In this document: positions 23,607 through 36,165 of the stretch, one piece after another | Layout of the letters: the number at the start of each line of letters is the position of its first letter | Position numbering within the stretch: the first letter of the stretch is position 1 | Source: Heterocephalus glaber | Taxonomy: Eukaryota > Chordata > Mammalia > Rodentia > Bathyergidae | DNA: 64,000 nucleotides | Assembly: GCF_000247695.1 (NCBI RefSeq) | Contig: NW_004624751.1 | Coordinates: forward strand, 23,221,929 to 23,285,928 | Reading direction: 5' to 3' | Position numbers and translations under genes: made by a program | Notes under the pieces: model-generated | What the model was told of the DNA's origin: nothing | Databases searched by the model: none | What the model saw: the letters and a program-made list of their open reading frames with translations, nothing else

Positions 23607-24443
23607 GTATGGATTCTTGTAGCTTCATGACTTCTAAGATACTAGTTTTTAATGTAGTATAACTACCATCTCTTCCTTCCAAAGGTTGCCATTTCCATCC
23701 AGGTTTTTAAATGTTAATGTTCTTGATCTTTACTTGTATTGGAAATACTAACATAATTTTTCTGTGCGTCTCTTCTGATAATTTTATTTTCATAATTATA
23801 CTATGAAAACAATATATTAACAAATGATTTGTACTGTATATAAAAACGTTTGGTATTTGCATGTATCTTTTCTTTATTACAAATGTATTACTTTACTGTT
23901 ACAGATTATCAGCACTAAAAGTGTTTTGTGTGAATTGATTATGGAGATATTCTTGTATCCAAAAGGTTTCGTTTCGTTGTTCCCATTCGTAAGCCTCACT
24001 GAAGTCCTGAGCAAATAAAATTATTCTTTAGGCTGCGATGGCATTTGCCTCAGCTGATAAGCTTGAAGATGTAGTGTGTCATGCTATTTCTCAGTGTCAG
24101 GGTTATTTTCAAGATGAACTATAGGTACTGTCAACCTAAATAATATCAAGTGTGCTGCATTAGGACATTTAGATATAAAAAAAATGAGCCACGTGTTTTG
24201 GGTAACACTTAAAATTATTTACCTGTGTGTTTTAAAAAATATTATCTTAACCATATGTTTAAATAAGCCTTATTGCTTTCTGTTTACCTCAGTCTGTGGT
24301 CTTAATTTCAGAAACTAATCTCATAGTAGAAAAGTATTGGAATGATTACACTGTTCAGAAACACTTGAAACTTTTTACTGGTTTTCAGCCTGAGTGCTAT
24401 GAAAGAATCAAGCCAATCATTCATGCTTTTTGTTATGTACCAG
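23607..24443 (+). other. MYCBP2 intron (0.8 kb)
   Basis: AT-rich GT-AG intron, no repeat recognised. Confidence 0.85.
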
Positions 24444-24576
24444 GTAACCAATTCTGAAGGTACATGGGTGCAGCTGGATAAGAACAGCATGGTAGAGTTC
24501 TGTGAGAGTGATGAAGGAGAGGCATGGTCCTTAGCTAGAGACAGAGGCGGAAACCAGTACCTCCGGCATGAAGATG
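24444..24576 (+). CDS. MYCBP2: MYCBP2 exon: second SH3-like module, C-terminal half (GC donor)
   Basis: 133 nt, phase 0 to 1, acceptor TGTACCAG. It reads VTNSEGTWVQLDKNSMVEFC, then ESDEGEAWSLARDRGGNQYL and RHED. TNSEGTWVQL mirrors HNDDGVWLRL of the first module. The protein continues E-Q, so the exon must end at the G of GAT-G, and the donor is G/GCAAGT: a GC-AG intron. Using the GT four bases further on would shift the frame and give a stop within the next exon. Confidence 0.95.
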
Positions 24577-25267
24577 GCAAGTTGGCTTAAATTTGTGATT
24601 TACTTTGATTAACCTTTGAAATACATAATTTTAATGTTTATTGTATTACTTTTATTTAAAGATAATTTTATGTGTTTATTTTTTAAGTGAAAGTAAATCT
24701 AAAGGTTTAAAAATCTCGGATCTATCAAAATTGGTTTGTAAAATACATGAATACTAGATGATTGCCCATGAAAGACCAGAATGAAAAGAAAATTGGAAAC
24801 ATAGGATTCTCTCTTTATGAAAACATCCTTTTTATTTCTTTGACATGAATTTCTATACCTCATTCTTCTGTGCAAGTCGAGGACTGAGTGTTTTACCATT
24901 CTATAACAAATTGAAGTTGAGTTTTCAAATCACCAATTGCAGTATTTCTCCTAGGCAACATCATTTGATTGAATTTTATCTCAGGGACAGAGCATTAAAT
25001 AAATACATACTGTCTTTTTGGTATTTCCTATTTTGACTTCGAGCTTTCACTTTTATTTTTTTCAACATTAATCTCACTTAGTGAGATTTTCCTTTTTGTT
25101 CCTCTCTCTTTATTCTCCTGGTGGCAAAAGTTTACTTTTCAAAGACCAGACAATGTTGTCACTTGTGTGAAGCTTTGATCCAAGTGCCAGTGTCAAGAAT
25201 TCCGCCTATGATCCTAAAGAACCGTATTCACCACTAGAACAAAACTGATAGTATTAGATTGAAGTTA

Positions 25268-25385
25268 ATTTTTATTTCTCCATACCCAGATTGTGAGTCC
25301 CTTGTGGACAGGCACAGGGTTTTTATCTTTGTATTCTTAGTTCTTCAGCAGTTTGATGCATACTAACTAGTTGATTACAAAGTTT
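25268..25385 (+). mobile_element. L2 LINE, 3' end fragment
   Basis: 'cagattgtgagtcccttgtgg', 'acaggcacagggtttttatc' and 'gtattcttagttcttcagc' match the L2 tail order. Confidence 0.6.
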
Positions 25386-25412
25386 TGTAAATACAGGTTG
25401 AATTGTAAAAAT

Positions 25413-25579
25413 AATATGATTTCAGCCAGGTGTGGTGGCACATGACTATAATCCCAGAACTTGGGAGACTGGGGCAGGAGGATTGCTACAAGTTTGAGGC
25501 CAGCCTGGGCTACACAGGGAATTCAAGGCCAGCCTGAGTTGCATAATGAGACCCTGTCTCAGCCCTCAATATGATTTCA
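25413..25579 (+). mobile_element. B1 SINE with 12-bp target duplication
   Basis: GCCAGGTGTGGTGGCACATG start, 'gaggccagcctgggctacac' followed by a second 'aaggccagcctgagttgcat', the internal tandem duplication typical of rodent B1. AATATGATTTCA flanks it at 25413-25424 and 25568-25579. There is almost no A tail. Confidence 0.92.
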
Positions 25580-26297
25580 AACAAATCCTATAGATAAGTA
25601 AAGCATAGATTTTTTTTAACCAAATCCCATATTTATAGGATAAGATCAGATAAATTAGAAAACATTATTTATCTAAAGTTAATAAACTTATATAATTATT
25701 TTATCCAAGAGGTAACATGGTCATAAATATAAATAGATTCAAAAATTTTTCATGAAAGAGGACTTTTAGATATATTAGCTCCCTTTTTTCTGCATAGCAA
25801 ATCTTTATGTAGTTAATATAATCTTCTACTTAAAGGTGGCGAAAGTGAGCTCTTGAATTTAAAATGACTTCCTTGTAATTGTACAGGTGATTATGTGGCA
25901 GTTATAAGTCTTTAGCCAGAATCATCTTTTGTGTTTTCAATTGTATGTTCATTACACCATGGCAAACATTGAGCATACTCTGAAAACTTAATTCATCCTC
26001 TTATTTTTTTTACCAAATAAACATTTTTTTAGGTAAAGATATGTTTGAAAATTAATATGTTGAGATAGAACTATTAGTCTTTACATTTTGAAAAAGAAAA
26101 TGCCTCTTATATAGATGAGGCATTTACAAAATGTTCACATTTACATATACTTAGTGTATATTACTATATTCACTATAAATTTTTAAACATTCTCTTGTTA
26201 TATAGGAATATTCAGATATAATTGAAAATACCTAGTCAGGCAGCTTTATTAAAGCTATGTAGTCAAATAATGTGAGAATAATTCAGATGACTCTCAA

Positions 26298-26425
26298 AGG
26301 AGCTGTGTAGCTCAGTCTGGCCTTGAATGCATTATGTTACCCAGGCTGGCCTGGAACTCACAGTGATCCTCCTGCCTCAGCCCTGTGAGTGCTGTGATTA
26401 TAGGCATGCACCACCACACCTAGCG
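26298..26425 (-). mobile_element. B1 SINE, antisense
   Basis: 'gtgtagctcagtctggccttg' and 'acccaggctggcctggaact' show the duplicated block in antisense, then 'cctgcctcagccctgtgagt' and 'ggcatgcaccaccacacct'. Confidence 0.88.
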
Positions 26426-26469
26426 TTAGTCTAATTTTTAACTGTATAGTATAAGGTGTAAGAATAGAC

Positions 26470-26650
26470 TCTAGAATAGACTCTGGAACTGGAATACCAG
26501 AGTCCTAATCCCAGCTGTACAACTTTTGAGACCTATTACCTTGCCTAATAGCTTATTTTTCTCTACTTTAGTTTACAGAATGACCTTATAAGTCATAACC
26601 TCATAAATTTGATATGAAGACTAAGTGAGAAAATTACACATAAAACTAGC
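26470..26650 (+). mobile_element. MIR-type SINE
   Basis: 'actggaataccagagtcctaa', 'cagctgtacaacttttgaga' and 'atgaagactaagtgagaaaat' follow the MIR pattern. Confidence 0.6.
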
Positions 26651-28062
26651 AGATGGTAAATTTAGGTATTGTTAAAGTGTAAAATGCCTTCCATAGTGAG
26701 AAGCAAGTTTAACGTAGGAAATTTTGTTCTCAAAAGCTTAGAAGGTGGAAAATTCTTTTAAGATAATAATGCTTCTTAAATTAGGATACTGTTTCTCATG
26801 AGACATACATTGAACTCTGACAAACTTCAGAGTTTAAGTTTCCTCTGTAATCTGTTTTGTTATGTATCTGGATAGAAACACACACATATTTGATGGTAAT
26901 GTAAGTCTTAATATTTTAACATAAAACCTGAGGTGTTAGAAAAAAGTGGTATGATGTTGGCACCTTAAAAATCACTAAAAGTACTTGATGTGATATACAA
27001 ATAGTCTGCTTATTGGTATAAGTATGTAAGTGTTTTTTTTTATAAATGTGTTATACTAAATGTGTTTCTTATTTTCTTTATTTTTTATAAGTGTTTCTTA
27101 TAGAAATAGCATTTGGCACTATCGCAATTTATATGAATTATTGAGAGTAAAACAAAAGCTTTCCTCTTATGAAAATTCTTTGTTGGCTTTTGATATCAGT
27201 AGATAAAGCTTGGTAGGCAAAATTTTTATAGTGATAAAAACAGACTTTTCTGTGGATGCTAGACCATTCTGAATCTAGAGAGGCAGGGCAATACTGTCTT
27301 TTCCACTTAAAGTACTGTTCCTGGGTGTTTCTCAGAAGTATTCCACTGTGGAAGTACCTCATACTGAAGAATATTGCCTAAGGGAAATGCTAGGGTTGGT
27401 TATTTATAAAAGTCTAAAAATGCTAGTAAAGGGGTAGACCACACAGTACCACTGGTATGGTGGAATTCCAATTTACAGGTAGAAAGAAAACATCATATTC
27501 TTCCAGCTCTGTTTTTGGTTTAAAGAGAAACTGAAAAAAAAGATATTTAAAGCATTTTATTTTTATAATGTTATTTTAATCCAATAAATCCTTTTTGTCC
27601 TACTACTTTTTATTTGACAGATTTTAGTTTGCCCTTTTTTAGCTGGCATTAATATGGTTATTTAACTGTGGCACTATGTTAGTGTTTTTAGTATTGTATC
27701 AGACAGAATGTTAGAGCCTCCTGATTATTCTTAGGAGATTAACAGACTTACTTTAGAGGCTGCATTGGCCATTTGTAAACTGAATAAAATACCTTTTCCT
27801 TCTTGAATTCAGAATTCTGAACATTTATTGACCTCTCAGGATGTGTTAATAGACTGGTTATATGACCTGGTTTAGGAAAAGTATATATAATAACTAAAAT
27901 AAGTTAAATTGTCTATAATTTTCAAGTAATTTAATCAATAATGGATACTTAACATATTTTGAAGATTTTTGAGTACTCATATACAAAATCATTTTCATTT
28001 TTGTTTTATAGGCTGTCCCGTTTTGTTTTGGAAATGCCCTTATATAAATTGCTTATAGTTTT

Positions 28063-28102
28063 AAGACTCAGTTGTCCAAAAGTATCAAGACTCAGTTGTC
28101 CA
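28063..28102. repeat. 16-bp tandem repeat, period 24
   Basis: AAGACTCAGTTGTCCA occurs at 28063-28078 and 28087-28102. Confidence 0.9.
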
Positions 28103-28392
28103 GAATGTATACATTCAGTGTTGTACTCTATCACAAAGAAAATAAATTAACTTCTTAAGACCGTATGTCCCATTTCTGAGTTTCACTATGTGTTTAGAAA
28201 TGAAAACAAAGATTTGGCATATGCTTCGCCAGTGTTAAGCTGACCTGATTGGGACTTAGACTTATCAAATCTAAATGTGAGGTTACTTTTAAATCTAACA
28301 ATCCTAAAATCTTGCTTAGTTTTCTCTCTTTGTTATATTAATAGGGAACAACATATAAGAAACTAACCTTATAGCTATGGCTTTTGTTGTAG

Positions 28393-28515
28393 AACAAATT
28401 CTTCTGGATCAAAATTCTCAAACTCCTCCTCCAAGCCCTTTCTCAGTGCAAGCTTTTAATAAAGGGGCAAGTTGCAGTGCCCAGGGATTTGATTATGGAC
28501 TTGGGAATAATAAAG
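28393..28515 (+). CDS. MYCBP2: MYCBP2 exon: start of disordered region
   Basis: 123 nt, phase 1 to 1, acceptor TTTTGTTGTAG, donor AAAG/GTAGGT. After completing Glu it reads QILLDQNSQTPPPSPFSVQ, then AFNKGASCSAQGFDYGLGNN and K. It starts the Ser/Pro-rich segment. Its last base G can be completed three ways: GT from 47226 (Gly, short form), GT from 31619 (Gly, with the 52-codon cassette) or AA from 42634 (Glu, with the 34-codon cassette). This exon is therefore the fixed donor for an alternative splicing block. Confidence 0.95.
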
Positions 28516-28847
28516 GTAGGTGTTTAAAAAGTAAGTGCTTTACTTATCTAACTTAAATTCTTTTTTACTTTTACCTATTTGTCTTAGTTGCCCATAAATC
28601 TTTACTTAATTAAAATTTGATATTAAGAAACTAGCACTCAAATGTTTACAAAGGTGTTCTTTTTCACAGTATTATTTTTACAATTTAGCGTAAGTTTATA
28701 GGAGTTCTTTTTTGTTTGTTTTAAGGGCACTCATTTTGAACTTAATGTCCTAAAAATTCTGTTATTACATCTATTATTTTTATCATGCTTCTTTTATTAG
28801 GAGAATCATGCTAATGAACAACAAAGATAGACCTTAAATGATCCATT

Positions 28848-28967
28848 TAAAATCAAAGTACTCGGTCGGGGATTTAGCTCAGTGGTTCCCGCTGCCTGCC
28901 TCGCAAGTGCAAGGTCCCGAGTTTGATCTCCAGTACCAAAAAAAAGAAATGCTAAAATCAAAGTACT
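28848..28967 (+). mobile_element. ID-type SINE with 15-bp target duplication
   Basis: Body 28863-28952. TAAAATCAAAGTACT occurs at 28848-28862 and 28953-28967. Near consensus, so a recent insertion. Confidence 0.95.
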
Positions 28968-29479
28968 ACTTTTCAATAACATTTTAAAGTAATTTTACAT
29001 TTTAGCTTTATTAAATATGTGGTTTTGAATATCTAATCTGGTTAACATAATTAATTTTGAATTATATGCAATGTTACGCTAGAGTTTGATATGTATAATG
29101 AAACCAGAAAGTTGTAAAAAGAAAAACAAAAACCCTAAGTTATTTGAATATAAAATATTTATAGCTGTTTTGGATACATTAATTGAAGAAGAACAGCATC
29201 ATGGACAGTTTGAACAATTATTTTGGAATCATTTATTACTGAAATTTATTTAAAATTGCATTTATGGGTAAATTCAGACATATTCTTGTTCTTTCTGTGA
29301 ATGTGATCCTGACTTCAAAATCTGCCATATTATCAACAAGTAACATGTATAGTTGAATCATGGTTAGGTGGGAGAAAAGGTGATCCACATGGAAATAATT
29401 TTAATTTAAAAGTTTATTTAAAGTAATTCACAGGACTTGGTTTCAAGGAACAAAGTGTGATCATACTTGCAGAGAAATT

Positions 29480-29603
29480 GAAATTATGAAATAATGGGGG
29501 CCGGGGATTTAGCTCAGTGGTTCTGCCGCCTACCTCGCAAGCGCAAGGACCCGAGTTCGATCCCCAATACCAAAAAAAAAAAAAAAGAAATTATGAAATA
29601 ATG
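29480..29603 (+). mobile_element. ID-type SINE with 17-bp target duplication
   Basis: Body 29497-29586, starting GGGGCCGGGGATTTAGCTCA, with a 15-A tail. GAAATTATGAAATAATG occurs at 29480-29496 and 29587-29603. One of the best-preserved copies; A box (TAGCTCAGTGG) and B box (GAGTTCGATCC) are intact. Confidence 0.96.
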
Positions 29604-30789
29604 AAGAAATTACAAAATTATATTAACGTATAACAAATATTCAGCTTAACATAGAACTGCTTTCTATTGGGTATTTTCATTACTTTACAAGCTATTTTTA
29701 TGAAGGAAACTTAGCCACAAGATTTCATTTTGGCTCTTTTGAGTTAGTCAGCCCTATAGGATTGGGAATTATCTGTTCACTTGCTTCTGGTAGCTCTGAT
29801 TTCTACTAACTTTAACTGATTTTCCTACTTATATAAGGTGAATGTTTTCTTCCTGTTTCTTTCTCTTATTGCAACTCTTAAATTCAAATCTGTGTTTACT
29901 TACTGCTACTGTACTTCTATAATGATCTGTTTTAAAGCCACGTTTGGTTCAAATTGTATGCTTTCAACCTTGAAATGTCTCAGTCATTCATTATACAGAT
30001 ATCTATCACATTAAATCAGTCTTTAAAATATAATTTTCTAAAATATCACAAAATAAAATCAGTTTTAAAAGATAAAAACTCTGTTAAGAACATGTGTTAA
30101 ATAGAAATAAAAAGCATTACTAAAATATGATTTTGTGACTATTCAAAAATAGCATCCACTGGTTAATAGGTTTTTAAATTATTTAGATGGCCTAATAGCC
30201 ATTAAGAAACTTAAATTTGATGAAATATCTAGCCTTTATTATCTTTAATAGAAATTCTCAATTTCTTTAACTCTTTATAATCCCTACATCAAGGAATTAT
30301 CTTGCAAAAATGTTTTTCCTTAAAATAACACTTAACAAAATACTTGATAATCTATAAAAATCCCTTCTGTAATCTATAGCATTGATTTGTTAAAAATGTA
30401 TAGCTTGCATACATAGTTATTTCCATATAAATCTATCAGTAGTTGGTGTTTCAGTTGATAATTTTATTTATGAAACCTTATTATATTTAGGAAACATGAC
30501 TGGAAAGATACTGTTTGTATCATTTAGTATGAACATGTGGTTTGCTTCTTCTGCATCATTTAAACTAAATCACCTGTTCTCACAAATAAGGAGTTTATGA
30601 CATTAATTCATATTTTCAAAAATATTTTAATATCTTTGTGTTGAAATTACAAGGAAAATGTCAGAATTCATACTAGAAACACTATTCAAATTAGATGGCA
30701 CATATTCATTTTTGTTATAAAACAGAGATTTTTATATTTATTCAAGCAAAAGACTTTATCCTTTTAAAAAATAGTGTTTCTTTGTCAAT

Positions 30790-30945
30790 ATTAACTTGAT
30801 GTTCAACATCATGAGCTATTAGGAAAATACAAATTAAAACTACAGTGAGATACTACTATACACCTATCAGAATTACAATAAAAATAGTGCTGACACCAAA
30901 TATTAGCAAGCATGTAGAGAAATATTAAAAGAAAAAGATTAAATG
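30790..30945 (+). mobile_element. L1 ORF2 3' fragment
   Basis: 'gttcaacatcatgagctatt', 'aggaaaatacaaattaaaac', 'tgagatactactatacacc' and 'agcaagcatgtagagaaat' follow the conserved end of L1 ORF2 on the + strand. Confidence 0.75.
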
Positions 30946-30952
30946 AAAAAGA

Positions 30953-31101
30953 AAGAAAGCATTGGGCTGGGTGTGGTGGCACGTGCCTGTATTCCCAGTA
31001 CTCAGAAGGCTGAGGCAAGAGGATTGCTGCAAGCTCAAGGCCAGCCTGATAGTGAGATCCTGTCTCAAAAAAAAAAAAAACAACCAAAAAAGAAAGCATT
31101 G
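30953..31101 (+). mobile_element. B1 SINE with 13-bp target duplication
   Basis: Body 30966-31088, GGCTGGGTGTGGTGGCACGT to an A tail. AAAGAAAGCATTG flanks it at 30953-30965 and 31089-31101. It lacks the full internal duplication seen in the copies at 25425 and 60008. Confidence 0.93.
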
Positions 31102-31618
31102 ATTTAAAACTTTAATGTAATCATATTGCTGAGTTAATAACCTACCCTTTATCCTCTGCAGTTTTACATTTTAAAGAAAAACTACCTATACTATGCTTAT
31201 TTCATTCATAAAATATACTGCAGATGAGGCAGGTTGTTATTAGTCATTGTTGGGCACCATGAGGAAGACATCATTTACAATACTTAGATCTTTATTTATA
31301 CATGCACAATATTGAAACAACTTAGTTTGTTTATAGATTCTTATTTCTCCCATAAATAATGGGAAATGTACGTAAATTTAAATACACTGTTTTAGTAAGT
31401 GGGTTGCTGGTTCCATGATAAAAAAGAAAAGCAGCATGCAGAATGCAAAATTTGATCCCTGATTTGAGGATTATGATCACTAACTTCCATACATATCTGA
31501 ATTGGCATAGTTTTATTTAGTGTGTAGTTGATCTGAATGTCATAAAGCACCATTTACTTTGCCATTATTTTTTTTAATGAGTAACAAGTTGTAGTTTTCA
31601 CTGTTTTGCCCACTGCAG

Positions 31619-31774
31619 GTGACCAACTGAGTGCCATATTGAATTCCATTCAGTCACGGCCCAATCTCCCAGCTCCTTCCATCTTTGATCAAGCTGCAAA
31701 ACCTCCCTCTTCCCTAGTCCACAGCCCATTTGTGTTCGGACAGCCCCTTTCCTTCCAGCAGCCTCAGCTTCAGA
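31619..31774 (+). CDS. MYCBP2: MYCBP2 cassette exon (52 codons, Pro/Ser/Gln-rich)
   Basis: 156 nt, phase 1 to 1, acceptor CCCACTGCAG, donor CAGA/GTAAGT. It reads GDQLSAILNSIQSRPNLPAP, SIFDQAAKPPSSLVHSPFVF and GQPLSFQQPQLQ, with its last base A joining GT of 47226 to give Ser. I recall this segment in the mouse protein and its absence from the common human form, so it is a symmetric skippable exon. It adds an unstructured Pro/Gln-rich patch to the disordered region. With the 34-codon cassette following, the junction codon becomes AAA (Lys). Confidence 0.9.
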
Positions 31775-34366
31775 GTAAGTCTGTCAGCCTTACTTCCTCA
31801 TCAAGCATAGCTGAAGCCTTGTTCTGAGTTATCAGTCTAGTTATTGGCTCACCTGACTGGTTTAAGTAGGATGTTATCCTCCCATATTTTTGAAATATTT
31901 AAGCTGTCTGAACTAAGATGTTCTGCAGCTAAGACATTTGTTTTTCAATCACACATTTTTAAATTAAGTATTAAAGTGACTTTTTTACTTTATTCTAATT
32001 CTACTCTAAGTAAACACAGGAAAACATTTTTAATTTCACTTTTTTTATATGGATGACTATGGTAACCATCAGTTATAGTTCATTGCTTTACATTCAATTT
32101 TTGTTACTTTGATAGCTATGAAATACAGGTTTCCAAATTTTCTTGAGTTGTCATTTCCTTTCTTTCTTTCTATTTTTGTTGTTGTTGTTGTTTATTCCTA
32201 ATACTTTCCACTGCTCATTTGATTCCAGTTCTACCTTCCTAAATTGCTCTAGCCCTTTATCCATGATAGTAACTCATACTGGTTTGGGAAATAGACCCAA
32301 ACAAGCTACACTGAGATAAGTGTTCTTTTTTCCTAATAACCTCTTAAGTCTTCCACTTAAACATGTCAGAACAGTATGACAACAATATGCTCCTGACTTT
32401 CGGTTTTTATGTTGACTGCTGTATAAACACATTTAGAGATAGTTGGTTGAAGTCTCAGAATGTACACCCATTGTTTAGATTTAAATGCATGATCTCTTTG
32501 TTTTGATAAAGTATATTCACATTTATCTCTGTTTTTCTCCAAAAGGTTTTGATAACTGTCATTAGGGTTACTTTAGAGAATGTTAGGTAGTTTTGTTTGT
32601 AATCAAGGTAATGTATAATTAACAAATGGTGTTATATATTACTATATTATTATCTTCCTGAGGAAAAGATCATACAAAAGTGTAAACTTTTCTAGATTTG
32701 CACTATCCATTAGATATGTTGAATTGATGTAATTAGTTTGGCTATGTAAGTACTATCAATTTCCAACTTATCATCATGTATATTCTTATATTAACTTGAA
32801 TGTCTCTTAAGAGAAGAATTTCAAGAAAATTGACTAGTGTCACATGTGTGAAATAGTTTTTTTCCTTCCATGGTAAGCGTTATTTCAGGTGAAAGAAAAA
32901 TGAAGACTTAGTTTATTAGTTTTATGGAACAACAAACTTTTTACATTTAAATATACCCACGTTGTAGGAAATTTTAAAGGTAAAGACAAAGGAAAAAACA
33001 AAAGGGAAAAACATAGGCTGAAAATTCATATTAGAAAATTCAAATTCATTAGATTTAGTTTTTAAAGAAAAATTCTTCTGTTAATGATGTCATAGCAACA
33101 GACAAAGAAATAAGGAGTGAGGACCTTTTTATTCCACTTAAAATGTCATTGTAATTATTCACAAAAACAAGTGTAATTACTATTTTTATTTTAAATTTAA
33201 TTAATAAAATATTTCAAAACAAAATATAAAGACCATAATAAAATTAGTCTGTTGATAATAGATTTCCAAATGACATGTGTCAATATAATTTTATGCATAT
33301 TGTATATGAATAATATTAGTACTATTACTGCTTCTTCTTCCCAATCTTGAGCACATTTTCAGTCAGCCTAGATAGATCTCAGTTACCAGTTTTATGAGTC
33401 ATTTTTTCTATGCTCCAGCATAGTGTCATTTAAATTTGGCTTCCACATTTTAGGAAACAAGTCATAATGTATTTAGTATAAAACTTATTGAATTTCAACA
33501 ATAGCTTTAATGTTTGGAAAACAATTTAGAATTATTTTCTTACACCATATTTGAAAAGATCAATGTAGCAGAATGGTCATTGTTAAAATACCCTGAATAA
33601 GATATTCTTTCCAGAACTTCATTGACATTGATCCCACCAGCATTTCACCTTACTGTAGAGGCTGGCTTATGTATACTGAACTTTCTGATACTGATTAACA
33701 AAATGAAAATCATTTTTTCTTATACTTTTGTGAAACTAAAATAAAGCATTATGTGCAAATGATCATATTTACAAAATTTTGTTTATACTGTCACCTCTAT
33801 ATACTAAACATTTACATTTAAATACTAGTGACCACAAGGGCTATGTTTTAATATTCAGCCTTGCTAAGATAATTAATGTCAAATATGTACTTTAGTATAT
33901 ATTTTAAATTTCCGTTTATAGTTCTAACATCTAGAGTATAGCTTTGTTTAGATTACTTTTCCAGTTTATAGTTTAATTTTTTTTATGTTGCAGTAGTTTG
34001 AATGAGAAAAAGATTTGTTAAATGTTATAACTCATGTTCCCAGTTAACTGTTACAAATTATATAGATACACACACAGGCTGACCATATTTTAACTTTAAC
34101 ATTTTCATGATCATTACTATTAGCAACTTGTTGGGGTTTTTTTTCTCTGAAGCATAGGGGTTTTTTTTTTAACTAATCTTTGGAATTTACAATAATCTGA
34201 CATTAATTTGCTAATTCTTAAGTTATCAAAATTATTCTACATATAAATTATTGCAGCTGTTACTCTAATACAGTAAAATAATTACAGAGGTAAAAGTTAC
34301 TAATTTTCTTTGTCTTGCCATGTATGTGAGTACATACATAGGACATGAGATAACAAAGAGTGCGTA

Positions 34367-34475
34367 GAGATTTTTCTTTTTTTTTTTGGTACCAGGGATC
34401 AAACTCGGGTCTTTGTGCTTGTGTAGCAGGCGGCAAAACCACTGAGCTAAATCCCTGGCCCTGAGATTTTTCTTT
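34367..34475 (-). mobile_element. ID-type SINE with 13-bp target duplication
   Basis: Body 34380-34462. GAGATTTTTCTTT occurs at 34367-34379 and 34463-34475. Confidence 0.93.
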
Positions 34476-35369
34476 ACTATTCCATGATTACTTTTTAATT
34501 TCAGAATTAGTTATATAGTTTTTGGAATTGGTAAGCATTTTGGCAATAAGATTCTAGTACAGTCTGGTGGAGAAATGATGTGTGACTGCTTTAAAAATAC
34601 TACGTTCTTAAAATATATTTTTGAAAAAGAATGTTACACTCCATATTTTCATGATCTTTTCTCATTTTTTGAAAATGTTGTTTTATGTCCCATCAGTACT
34701 GACAATGCCTTACATATCCTAGGCATTCAAGGAGTATTTATAGATAGCTACAACTATAACTTTTTCAATTTAAGATCATGTGTTTCTCACAATCTAATGA
34801 TAGATATTTTGATATTTATTTAGAGCACATCTTCAAAGAAGAGAAGATTTAATTCTGTTATTAAATTAATAATTAAAACCAGCTATACTGTGATAGGATT
34901 TTATCTAATTCTGATTTGATTCTAAGCAAGATATTTCCAACAGAAAAGCTGTTTCAGATGACTAAAATTTTATTACTTAATATTGCCAAGAGGCAAAATA
35001 GATTTTTTTGGTAGAAAAAATGATAATGCTTAAGACAATTTACTATTCTCCTAGAGATTTTAAACATGTAATGTACAACATATGTCAAAATATGTAGTAC
35101 ATTTAAATTCAGATATAACTCTAGATTACCTTTCAATAAGAGTTTTACTTTTATACTTATATCTCCCATTCTTAAATGGGACCAGAAAAATGTTAAATGT
35201 AAAGAAAAAGTCCATGCATTATCTGCATGGAACTTTATTTACATTTAGAATAACTAACATATCAAAGCACTATTGATTCACTTCACTTGCAGAGATGTAG
35301 TCATAGAAGGATATTCAGCTCAAATTTTCCCTCCTACTGCTTATTAGCTTTAATTATGTTACATGCATA

Positions 35370-35955
35370 CCCATGCTTAAGCAGCACAATTCATAATAGC
35401 AAAATTTAGAAACCAACCTATATGTCCATCAGCAAATGAATGAATAAATAAAAAGTGATATTTATATACAGTGGAGTACTACTCTTCCATAAAGAATAAA
35501 CTCAAGCCTTTTGTAGGAAAATGGATGCATTTTGAGACCATAATGTTAAGGGAAGTAAATCAGAGACATGGGCTTGAATATGTCATGGTTTCTCTTATAC
35601 GAGAAGCTCAATATATAAACAGTACAAAATAAAAGAAGATAGGGGAAAAAAAAGAAAATCCAGTATGTACATTGTATCTAAAACTATACCTTGATTTAGT
35701 ATAATTGTATTAATGTTTTTATGCTTTTTGGCCTGTTAACGTGACTACTAATCTGTATTTATAATTTACTTGGTTAGGACATAAATGAATTTGATACTGA
35801 CCAAAATGAGTGTTGTTAAATTTTAAAAATTAAAAAAGAGGATAGAGGGCAAAGGGGAAAAAAAAGAATTGACATGTGTTATGTATATGTACCCATTCCC
35901 CACAATGAATGTGATCTTTGTGTACCACAAACATGTACTTGTAAAAAAAGCAAAG
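35370..35955 (+). mobile_element. L1 LINE, 3' end
   Basis: 'taatagcaaaatttagaaacc', 'tatatgtccatcagcaaatg', 'agtggagtactactcttcc' and 'aatggatgcattttgagacc' are the conserved end of L1 ORF2. They are followed by a 3' UTR-like stretch whose end (about 35869-35945) is related to the tail at 41500-41590. Confidence 0.8.
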
Positions 35956-35959
35956 AAAT

Positions 35960-36165
35960 TATGTCTTAGTTACTTTGTTCTCATTGCTGAGACAAAATAT
36001 CCAACACCCACAGTTACAGGAGGAAAGGTTTATTTGGCTTACAGTTCGTCGAGGTCTCAGTCCATAGTTGGCTGGCTGCAAGACAGAATGGCACATGGCA
36101 GAAGGGCATCACAGAGAAACAGTTCATTGCAGGCAAAGACAACAAAAGCAACAAGGGACCTTAAG
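35960..36165 (+). mobile_element. Rodent-type interspersed repeat (family uncertain)
   Basis: 'tagttactttgttctcattg', 'ctgagacaaaatatccaac', 'gaggaaaggtttatttggctt' and 'cagtccatagttggctggc' recall a rodent-restricted repeat (URR1 or RMER1 type). I cannot fix the family from memory. Confidence 0.4.

Larger units (their letters stand above)
24577..28392 (+). other. MYCBP2 intron (3.8 kb, GC-AG type)
   Basis: Begins GCAAGT and ends TTGTTGTAG. Contains an L2 tail (25268-25385), a young B1 (25425-25567), an antisense B1 (26298-26425), a MIR (about 26470-26650) and a 16-bp direct repeat with period 24 (28063-28102). Confidence 0.9.
28516..31618 (+). other. MYCBP2 intron (3.1 kb)
   Basis: GT-AG. 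Two young ID SINEs (28863-28952 and 29497-29586), an L1 fragment (about 30790-30945) and a B1 (30966-31088); the rest is AT-rich. Confidence 0.85.

Noticed and set aside
29497..29570. A functional tRNA-Ala gene
   Set aside because: A and B boxes are present, but the body does not fold as a tRNA and it has a long A tail and target duplications. It is a SINE.
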